DNA of 31,211 nt from JAJRXG01 sp964640065 (GTDB taxonomy: Bacteria > Bacteroidota > Bacteroidia > Chitinophagales > Saprospiraceae), in assembly GCA_964640065.1 (NCBI GenBank), contig CAZXIE010000029.1:1-31211 (forward strand), given 5' to 3'. A program made the translations under genes and the position numbers. Positions 25,774 to 31,211 of this stretch are shown here, one piece after another. The notes beneath the pieces were generated by a model that was given only the letters and a program-made list of their open reading frames with translations, did not search any database and was not told the DNA's origin. Within the stretch, counting starts at the first letter, position 1. Every line of letters begins with the position of its first letter.

Positions 25774-26603
25774 TAGAGATCTGTGCATATCAAGATTTAG
25801 TGGCAGGTAAGCGCACTAAGAACGGCATGTATCTAGAGTGCGAAGACGGAGATAGTGTACTACTCCCCACAAAATACGTACCCGAGTCACTAGAGTCTGG
25901 ATTTACGATCAATGTCTTTGTATATCAAGATAGCGATGGGCGACCGATCGCCACAACACAAAGACCTCACATACGACCATATAGCTTTGCTTTTCTGAAG
26001 TGTGTGGATGTTGCACCATTTGGTGCATTTATGGACTGGGGGCTTGATCGCGATCTGTTAGTTCCTAACTCTGAGCAAGAGAAGACCATCAAACCAGGAT
26101 ATACCTATCTGACCTATCTCTTCTTAGACGACCAAGACCGGATCACCGCTACAACTAAAGTGCATAGGTGCTTCGCTAATGAAGACAGCGATCTAAAAGT
26201 GGGTGATAGAGTAAGGCTTATGATCTATGACAAAACTGATCTGGGCTACAGTGTAGTCATCAACGAACTATATGATGGTCTACTTCACAGAGAGCAAGTC
26301 CAGCAGGTACTGCGTATAGGCGAGGAAAGACTCGGTTATGTCTCTCGGATCCTAGAAGATAATAAGATCGATGTATCGATACATCGAGTAGGTTATAGAA
26401 AAGTCGTTGATAATCGTGATAAGGTCTTAGCCGAGCTTGAAGATAACGGTGGCTTTCTTCCACTACATGATAAAAGTGATCCTCAGAAGATCTATGCTAC
26501 TTTTCAGATCAGTAAAAAGGCCTTCAAAAAAATCCTTGGTGCTCTTTATAAGGAGAGATTGATAGAGATAAAACCTGATGGTATACGTCTCCTCAAGAAA
26601 TAG
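25770..26603 (+). CDS. S1-domain RNA-binding protein, CvfB/YitL family
   Basis: 277 residues. S1-like OB folds span about residues 1-65, 66-140 (KCVDVAPFGAFMDWGLDRDLLVPNSEQ) and 143-205, followed by a winged helix at about 230-277 (LPLHDKSDPQKIYATFQISKKAF ... GALYKERLIEIKPDGIRLL). This is the arrangement of CvfB from Staphylococcus and Streptococcus, a virulence/RNA-turnover regulator. It is translationally coupled to metX through an ATGA overlap at 25770-25773, making it the third gene of metZ-metX-cvfB. Why an RNA-binding protein sits in a methionine operon is unclear. It converges with the T9SS gene, only 10 bases apart, with no clear terminator. Confidence 0.93.
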   Translation: MIEICAYQDLVAGKRTKNGMYLECEDGDSVLLPTKYVPESLESGFTINVFVYQDSDGRPIATTQRPHIRPYSFAFLKCVDVAPFGAFMDWGLDRDLLVPNSEQEKTIKPGYTYLTYLFLDDQDRITATTKVHRCFANEDSDLKVGDRVRLMIYDKTDLGYSVVINELYDGLLHREQVQQVLRIGEERLGYVSRILEDNKIDVSIHRVGYRKVVDNRDKVLAELEDNGGFLPLHDKSDPQKIYATFQISKKAFKKILGALYKERLIEIKPDGIRLLKK

Positions 26604-26613
26604 AGGATCGTTA

Positions 26614-26970
26614 CTAGACTTTGTTTAGTCTGAGAGCCTTCACGAGCTCTTCTTTCTTATCAAATATGCGGATGATGTACAGACCATTTCTAAGGTCAGA
26701 CACATCGTACCTTCCATCTGATGATGCATCAACTCTTCGGACTTGCTTACCGATGATGTTATTAATCGTGATATGACCGACTTTCCTCTGATCTATGCTG
26801 AATGTGATCATGGACATCGCAGGATTAGGATACACCTTAATGGACTGATCATTTACGGAAGTGATCTCGATGTTAGATGAAGGGCTACTCACAGACTGGG
26901 CTGACAAACCTACAGATCCTAAGATCGTCATGGTTATCAAAATAAGTGAGTAGTATAGGTGTTTCATCAT
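26614..26970 (-). CDS. Small T9SS type A sorting-domain protein without cargo domain
   Basis: 118 residues. A signal peptide spans 1-24 (LILITMTILGSVGLSA, cut before Q25). After a linker of only about 19 residues the T9SS C-terminal domain begins: IKVYPNPAMSMITFSI (44-59), HITINNIIGKQVRRV (66-80), YDVSDLRNGLYIIRIFDKK (88-106) and ALRLNKV at the end. This is the type A sorting domain that directs proteins through the type IX secretion system to the cell surface, where it is normally removed. Here essentially nothing else would be exported. It could be a decoy, a truncated gene that lost its cargo part, or a small secreted factor in its own right. Two overlapping inverted repeats lie directly upstream. 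Confidence 0.85.
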   Translation of the reverse strand: MMKHLYYSLILITMTILGSVGLSAQSVSSPSSNIEITSVNDQSIKVYPNPAMSMITFSIDQRKVGHITINNIIGKQVRRVDASSDGRYDVSDLRNGLYIIRIFDKKEELVKALRLNKV

Positions 26971-26986
26971 CGTAAAGATAACATCC

Positions 26987-27046
26987 TCATGGAGAGTAAG
27001 AACCTAATTTATTGTTAATTACTCTCGAGAACACAATTCTCCATGA
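26987..27046. repeat. Two overlapping, mutually exclusive inverted repeats
   Basis: TCATGGAGA (26987-26995) is perfectly complementary to TCTCCATGA (27038-27046), 9 bp. GAGAGTAA (26992-26999) is perfectly complementary to TTACTCTC (27019-27026), 8 bp. The two left arms share bases 26992-26995, so only one stem can form at a time. In the minus-strand transcript they would lie 17-76 bases before the start codon of the T9SS small protein. Confidence 0.6.
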
Positions 27047-27090
27047 AATCCATGGAAACGTAAATATAATAAGAAGATATAATACATAAG

Positions 27091-27107
27091 TAATTGATAT
27101 ACAATTA
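27091..27107. promoter_or_regulatory. Dyad TAATTG-N5-CAATTA, possible operator
   Basis: A perfect 6-bp dyad with a 5-base spacer in the shared upstream region, 175 bases before the FAD oxidoreductase start. It includes one TTGAT half-site like that of Crp/Fnr regulators, but the other half does not match ATCAA at the required spacing. It is reported only as a symmetrical candidate site. Confidence 0.3.
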
Positions 27108-27281
27108 TTTGAAAGTATATATAAATCCTACCTCTCAAGGTAAGTTGTGTATTATATTTACATGCAAGGGTTAACACTATATAAGACCAAAACGATTGTC
27201 TTGAGGTAGACTATCATCCTTATATGTATTGTGCCTTGAACTAAGTTTAGATTACATAAATTTATATTCAATCAATCGCCT

Positions 27282-28622
27282 ATGCATATTGCCATTATAG
27301 GTAATGGTATCAGTGGTGTAACAACTGCTAGGTGGCTTAGGAAACTAAGCGACCATAAGATCACTATTATTTCCTCGGAGTCAGAGCACTTTTACTCACG
27401 TACTGCACTCATGTATATCTACATGGGTCATATGAGATATCATGACACAAAACCATACGAAGATTGGTTTTGGGAGAAGAATCGCATAGATCTAGTCTTT
27501 GATCATGTCTCAGAAGTGGATTATGATCAGCACCAACTTTCTCTTACTTCGGGTAAGACGATAGCCTATGACAAACTTGTACTTGCTGTAGGATCAAAAT
27601 CCAACAAATTTGGATGGCCAGGTCAAGATCTTAATCGAGTCACTGGGCTCTATAATCTTCAAGATTTAGAGAAGATAGAAAAGCACTCTGAAGGTCTTAA
27701 CAGAGCTGTCATCGTAGGTGGAGGACTGATCGGTATCGAGCTGGCAGAAATGTTTCACTCAAGACATATACCAGTAACGATGTTAGTCAGAGAGAAGAGT
27801 TTCTGGGATGCGGTCTTACCGATCGAAGAGTCTCAGATGATCTCTCGACATATCGTGAATAGTGGTATAGACCTCAAACTTGGCGTCAACTTGCAAGAGA
27901 TAGTCGACGATGGAAGTGGTAATGCTTGCGCCACCATAGTTAAAGAAACAGGAGAACGCATAGACTGCGGATATGTCGGCCTAACCGCAGGTGTGAGTCC
28001 TAATATAGCCTGGTTAAAGGAATCAGGTCTTGAGATCCAGCGCGGTATCGTAGTTAATAATAAGCTCGAAACGAACATGCCTGATGTCTATGCCGTCGGT
28101 GACTGTGCAGAACAATCAGCACCACTGCCTGGCAGAAGAGGTGTAGAGGCGATCTGGTACACGGGAAGAATGATGGGAGAGACCTGTGCCTATAACATCT
28201 GTGGTCACGATGTATCCTATGATCCAGGGATCTGGTTCAATAGTGCAAAGTTCATAGACATCGAGTATCAAGTATATGGTGAAGTATTAGCCAAGCCCAA
28301 AGAACATCATAAGGGGCTCTACTGGGAGCACCCAGATGGAGATAAAAGTGTCAGAGTCATCTATGATACCCAAGATGAAAGCATAGTCGGATTTAACCTG
28401 ATGGGTGTGCGCTTCCGACATGAAGTGTGTGAAAAGTGGCTTAGAGAGAAAACGAATGTCAAAGATGTCATCGCAAATCTCACATTGGCCAACTTCGATC
28501 CTGAATTTTACAAAAGCTATGAAAAGGAAATCGTGAACACCTTTAATCAGCAGACGGATCTATCTCTTCCGACTCCTAAAAAGTCAACCATTAATCAGAT
28601 TCTGTCATTTATCAAATCCTAA
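27282..28622 (+). CDS. FAD- and NAD(P)-dependent oxidoreductase (nitrite/rubredoxin reductase-like)
   Basis: 446 residues. The FAD-binding fold starts at the very N-terminus (IIGNGISGVTTARWL, G7-x-G9-x2-G12). The NAD(P)-binding fold is at AVIVGGGLIGIELAEMF (G146-x-G148-x2-G151), and the second FAD motif is VYAVGDCAE with Asp274. There is no CxxC redox disulfide next to the FAD motif, so it resembles the rubredoxin/NirB-reductase type, which passes electrons from NAD(P)H to an iron-sulfur partner. The gene lies 11 bases before a polytopic membrane 4Fe-4S protein and is almost certainly in one operon with it. The natural electron acceptor is not known. The C-terminus (residues 330-446) is an extra domain of unclear role. 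Confidence 0.88.
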   Translation: MHIAIIGNGISGVTTARWLRKLSDHKITIISSESEHFYSRTALMYIYMGHMRYHDTKPYEDWFWEKNRIDLVFDHVSEVDYDQHQLSLTSGKTIAYDKLVLAVGSKSNKFGWPGQDLNRVTGLYNLQDLEKIEKHSEGLNRAVIVGGGLIGIELAEMFHSRHIPVTMLVREKSFWDAVLPIEESQMISRHIVNSGIDLKLGVNLQEIVDDGSGNACATIVKETGERIDCGYVGLTAGVSPNIAWLKESGLEIQRGIVVNNKLETNMPDVYAVGDCAEQSAPLPGRRGVEAIWYTGRMMGETCAYNICGHDVSYDPGIWFNSAKFIDIEYQVYGEVLAKPKEHHKGLYWEHPDGDKSVRVIYDTQDESIVGFNLMGVRFRHEVCEKWLREKTNVKDVIANLTLANFDPEFYKSYEKEIVNTFNQQTDLSLPTPKKSTINQILSFIKS

Positions 28623-28633
28623 AAACTAACAAC

Positions 28634-30214
28634 ATGTCTCAAGTATATAAAAGTATGTCCATCAGTAATCCTCATCCACCATTTGAGGATAATATTCAGA
28701 AGCTGATGGCAGGTGTAGCAGGCATAGGACTGTTGATCCTCGTATTAGCAACTGTAGGGGTCGATAGTATAAGGACTCCGCTCAACCTGGGATTGTCCAT
28801 TGCCTTGATGGTGATCGGGACTTTGGGTTTCTCTTATCGTGCTTTCAGAATGAAGCAGCCAGGTATAAAAAATAATGGTGTTTGGTTTAGCAGTACGATG
28901 TCTCGAGGAGTCATAGGCTGGATAGCTGGCATCGTAATCACGGGTTTTTATGTAGTACTGTATTGGTATGAAGGACTGTTAGGTCTAGGTGTCGATGGTG
29001 CTGCTAATACAGGTCTGGTTGGATTTTTTGATCCTCTGGCCATGTTTGTAAAAGGTACACCTGCGAGCCAGTGGTTTGTATATGGCACCTTATATACAGT
29101 GGCAATCTTGACCTTTGGTATGCGATTTATATGGAGGTATCGGCATAATAGATATCAGGTTATACGAACGCTGAGCGTGATGGGCTTCCAATTATTCTTT
29201 GCTTATCTCATCCCTGAAATACTAGAAAGTCTCAACGGTGACTTATCAGCTAAGTGGTTTGATAAGGACATGAAAAATATGTGGCCTCTGGACTACGACA
29301 TGTTTGATGCATGGCATATCAATAATATGAGTTCCACTGGCATCTTGGGTTGGGGATTCTTGATATTTAGTTTACTGATGATTTTTGTTGTGTCTCCATT
29401 TCTTACTTACAAGTATGGTAAGCGATGGTATTGCAGCTGGGTCTGTGGTTGTGGTGGATTAGCAGAGACTGCTGGAGATCCATTCAGACATCTCTCCGAT
29501 AAGTCTTTAAAAGCATGGAAGATAGAAAGGTGGATGATACATAGTGTATTGGCATTCTCTATCATCATGACGATAGCGGTTGTATATGGCTATCTCGGTG
29601 ATGGATCTCAGTATTACATCACAAGGACGATGTTCACCATTATAGTTGTAAGTATCTTATTACTTGTAGCAGGAGGCTTCTATTACTTCATGAACAAGGG
29701 AAATGATGGAAAGGAAGATTTTCTTAAAATCCTATATGGTATAGTAGGTGTTATAGGAGTTATACTTCTCATCAACTACCTCACTGGTAGTGGCAATGCT
29801 TTTTTCATAGACAATTACACGTTCAAGAGTGTGTATGGCTTTTTGATAGGTGCTGCCTTTTCAGGAGTTGTAGGAGTAGGATTTTATCCGTTGATGGGTA
29901 GTCGAGTGTGGTGCAGATTTGGTTGTCCTATGGCGGCTCTTTTAGGTATCCAGCAGAAGATATTCTCAAGATTTCGAATTACGACGAACGGTAACCAATG
30001 CATCTCTTGTGGCAACTGCTCTACATACTGTGAGATGGGTATCGACGTAAGGTCTTATGCACAGAAGGGACAGAATATCGTGAGAGCTAGTTGCGTAGGT
30101 TGTGGAGTATGCGCTGCGGTATGTCCGCGGGGAGTTCTCAAGTTAGAGAATGCTTCTACTGACGTATATGAGAAGACTCTTGATATCAGAAATGATCACG
30201 TCTCTATCATGTAA
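28634..30214 (+). CDS. Polytopic membrane 4Fe-4S protein (NapH/CcoG/NosR-like polyferredoxin)
   Basis: 526 residues with about nine or ten membrane helices, the last ending near residue 420. Cysteines come in four groups. CSWVCGC at 267-273 and WCRFGCP (427, 431) follow membrane segments, as in the NapH/CcoG/NosR family. Two classical ferredoxin motifs occupy the C-terminus: C456, C459, C462, C466 (CISCGNCSTYCEMGIDV) and C487, C490, C493, C497 (CVGCGVCAAVCPRG). It should pass electrons across or along the cytoplasmic membrane between clusters. No c-type haem motif or nitrous-oxide/nitrate reductase gene is nearby. It forms a two-gene module with the flavoprotein upstream. Its stop directly abuts a TonB-receptor fragment. 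Confidence 0.88.
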   Translation: MSQVYKSMSISNPHPPFEDNIQKLMAGVAGIGLLILVLATVGVDSIRTPLNLGLSIALMVIGTLGFSYRAFRMKQPGIKNNGVWFSSTMSRGVIGWIAGIVITGFYVVLYWYEGLLGLGVDGAANTGLVGFFDPLAMFVKGTPASQWFVYGTLYTVAILTFGMRFIWRYRHNRYQVIRTLSVMGFQLFFAYLIPEILESLNGDLSAKWFDKDMKNMWPLDYDMFDAWHINNMSSTGILGWGFLIFSLLMIFVVSPFLTYKYGKRWYCSWVCGCGGLAETAGDPFRHLSDKSLKAWKIERWMIHSVLAFSIIMTIAVVYGYLGDGSQYYITRTMFTIIVVSILLLVAGGFYYFMNKGNDGKEDFLKILYGIVGVIGVILLINYLTGSGNAFFIDNYTFKSVYGFLIGAAFSGVVGVGFYPLMGSRVWCRFGCPMAALLGIQQKIFSRFRITTNGNQCISCGNCSTYCEMGIDVRSYAQKGQNIVRASCVGCGVCAAVCPRGVLKLENASTDVYEKTLDIRNDHVSIM

Positions 30215-30566
30215 AAAGACTCTAGAAGACAACCGAGGAAACATAGCTGAGAGTAATGGTGGAAAAACGCCATGGAACCACAGTCTTGACATGAAGTTCG
30301 AGTTTAAAGTCGGCACTAATAACAAGAGAAATATCACTTTGTCTGCTGATATCTTCAACGTACTCAACTTAGTGAGTTCTAATCTTGGCCAGCAGTATTT
30401 CGTACCTAATGTTGTTAACTCTAGCTATAGTCTTCTGCGATTCGAAGGTATAGATGGAAGTACTCCAGAGTTTTCATTTAATATATCACTGCAGCAAAGA
30501 CCATGGATAGTTGACACCTTCAACTCTAGGTGGCGGATCCAGTTTGGTTTGCGTGTAGGATTTTAG
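30215..30566 (+). pseudogene. C-terminal remnant of a TonB-dependent receptor
   Basis: The frame from about 30222 reads LEDNRGNIAESNGGKTPWNH, SLDMKFEFKVG, NITLSADIFNVLNLVSSNLGQQYF and ends SRWRIQFGLRVGF. This is the last about 115 residues of a Bacteroidota TonB-dependent receptor: an NRGxxxxxNGxxxPWxxxLD segment, DIFNVLNL, and a terminal aromatic after the last beta strand. Intact receptors of this kind are about 800-1100 residues. Homology begins just at the stop of the preceding 4Fe-4S gene; the 22 residues before it in this frame only read that gene's end in another frame. The most likely history is a deletion or recombination that removed everything except the receptor's 3' end. Confidence 0.82.
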
Positions 30567-30760
30567 TTTCTCAGTTGTCGTTTACTTCCCTTTTACATTG
30601 ATATAGTTGATACCGGTTCGGAACGAACCAGCAGAGTTTCTCTTTATAAGAAGGTGGGCCATAAGGTAATCCTGTAGTTAAGAAGCTTTAATACAATCTT
30701 TTGGTATCATTTGAACACTATCGAGGTGTTTCATCGTCCTTACTATCAAAATCTAGAAAC
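30567..30760. other. Intergenic region with GGTTCG hairpin
   Basis: No gene. GGTTCG (30615-30620) and CGAACC (30624-30629) form a tight 6-bp stem around a 3-base loop, 49 bases after the TonB remnant. No T-run follows, so it is not a convincing terminator. No exact TAnnTTTG promoter was found before the small ORF at 30761; TATCATTTG at about 30704-30712 is one base too long. Confidence 0.45.
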
Positions 30761-31000
30761 ATGATAAAACTTAGGAAAACCATAGGCTTGTTAACACTGG
30801 GATTACTCTTAGGAAGGTCTACAGGCATCGTCGCTCAGGATATCAACACGGATACCGCTGTATAAAAGAAAGAAATGAGAAAAGCTGAAAGAGAAGCGAG
30901 AAAAGCGCAAGTAACGGCATGGAGAGCGGAGATCGACGAGATTAAGGCTGATACGAACTTAACTGATGAGCAGAAGAAAAAAGAGGAGGTTCATATTTAA
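30761..31000 (+). pseudogene. Small secreted basic protein gene interrupted by an in-frame TAA
   Basis: The first part (30761-30865) encodes 34 residues: a signal peptide MIKLRKTIGLLTLGLLLGRS ending at TGIVA, then QDINTDTAV and TAA at 30863-30865. The same frame stays open afterwards for KK-E-MRKAEREARKAQVTAWRAEIDEIKADTNLTDEQKKKEEVHI before TAA at 30998-31000. That second part is a coherent charged helix of the kind found in small Bacteroidota exported proteins, where ...DEIKAD...LTDEQKK... is a recurrent pattern. A signal peptide with almost no mature part, followed in frame by a matching mature part, is best explained by one gene broken by a nonsense mutation. Alternatives are two tiny ORFs (the second from ATG 30875) or a sequencing error at one base. 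Confidence 0.6.
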
Positions 31001-31211
31001 TCTCATTGTTTGAAAGCTTTTTACCAAGGGTATCCCCTCAGAACATATATAGATTTTAACAATATTTAACAATTCAGCCATAAACAGATTGATAAAGAGA
31101 TCGTTATATATATGAGAATATCGATATAAAGAAGCCAACCAATTTCTTTATGACCTAATAAAGAACCTAATTTTTGAAGGCCATCTGTGAAGGATGGCCT
31201 TTTTTTGTGGG
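31001..31211. other. Gene-free stretch ending in a terminator
   Basis: AT-rich sequence without an ORF of useful length. It ends in a strong intrinsic terminator (31177-31206). It could be the 3' untranslated region of the broken small gene or hold a short non-coding RNA; no promoter consensus was recognised. Confidence 0.5.
31177..31206 (+). terminator. Intrinsic terminator
   Basis: AAGGCCATC (31177-31185), a 7-base loop, and GATGGCCTT (31193-31201) form a perfect 9-bp stem running into a 7-T tract (31200-31206) on the plus strand. The closest plus-strand coding sequence ends about 175 bases upstream. Confidence 0.88.

Larger units (their letters stand above)
26971..27281. other. 311-base AT-rich divergent control region
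   Basis: No gene is visible. It separates the T9SS small protein (-) from the FAD oxidoreductase (+), so it should carry both promoters. It contains two overlapping inverted repeats near the T9SS gene (26987-27046), the palindromes TCTCGAGA (27023-27030) and TCCATGGA (27049-27056), a TAATTG/CAATTA dyad (27091-27107), and an imperfect long inverted repeat in which CTACCTC-tc-AAG (27128-27139) can pair with CTTGAGGTAG (27200-27209). A weak -7-like box TAAGTTTA lies at 27242-27249, without a well-spaced TTG. Confidence 0.55.

Noticed and set aside
27091..27107. Fnr box
   Set aside because: Only one half-site (TTGAT) matches; the expected ATCAA at a 4-base spacing is absent, so I list it only as an unspecified dyad.
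30150..30566. Intact 138-residue gene starting inside the 4Fe-4S gene
   Set aside because: The first 22 residues are only the out-of-frame reading of the upstream gene; the rest is clearly the end of a much longer receptor, so it is treated as a remnant.
30863..30865. Stop-codon readthrough or recoded amino acid at the TAA in the small secreted ORF
   Set aside because: TAA is not used for selenocysteine or pyrrolysine and there is no recoding element nearby; a nonsense mutation is simpler.

Overview
The window reads as chromosomal DNA from a member of the Bacteroidota, most like an environmental or marine Saprospiria-type lineage. The phylum call rests on several things: a small protein with a type IX secretion (T9SS) C-terminal sorting domain, a TonB-dependent receptor remnant of the Bacteroidota type, a Rho factor with a long charged disordered insert, A-rich sequence instead of Shine-Dalgarno sites before start codons, and -7 boxes resembling TAnnTTTG. 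The placement below phylum is only an impression from protein sequences. No tRNA, rRNA, CRISPR array, insertion sequence or prophage gene was seen.

Left part (1-9948), almost all on the minus strand. After the tail of an lpxH-like gene (+) and frr (-), there is a nitrogen-assimilation cluster read right to left: glnB/glnK (P-II sensor), amt (ammonium channel), an outer-membrane porin, gltB and gltD (NADPH glutamate synthase). It covers ammonium entry across both membranes, signalling of nitrogen status and assimilation into glutamate. Hairpin terminators after amt and after the porin divide it into at least three transcription units.

Middle part (10091-19416) is mostly housekeeping. It holds a conserved Bacteroidota protein of unknown function, a YugP-type membrane zinc peptidase with serS (-), rho (+) behind a structured leader, rpmH-rnpA plus an overlapping small exported protein (+), then aroQ and recQ (-) overlapping by 8 bases. 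A perfect 14-bp palindrome lies just upstream of recQ.

Right part (19695-31211) is metabolic and more accessory. It has a membrane-anchored FMN/3Fe-4S glutamate-synthase-like protein (-), a GH13 alpha-amylase lipoprotein, an OsmC-family protein, and a tightly overlapping metZ-metX-cvfB operon for methionine synthesis plus an S1-domain RNA-binding protein. Next comes a tiny T9SS-sorting-domain-only protein and an AT-rich divergent control region. After that is a two-gene redox module: an FAD/NAD(P) oxidoreductase followed by a polytopic membrane protein with two 4Fe-4S ferredoxin motifs. The last 1 kb looks eroded. It holds a TonB-receptor C-terminus lacking its first ~90%, directly abutting the redox operon; a small secreted basic protein interrupted by an in-frame TAA; and a strong terminator with no obvious gene in front of it.

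The points I rate most interesting are the FAD/polyferredoxin pair, the C-rich double-hairpin leader of rho, the cargo-less T9SS protein with its overlapping inverted repeats, the recQ palindrome, and the decayed right end. None of these proves a wholly new system. Base positions of repeats were read by hand from the sequence; functional assignments rest on motif recognition without database searches.
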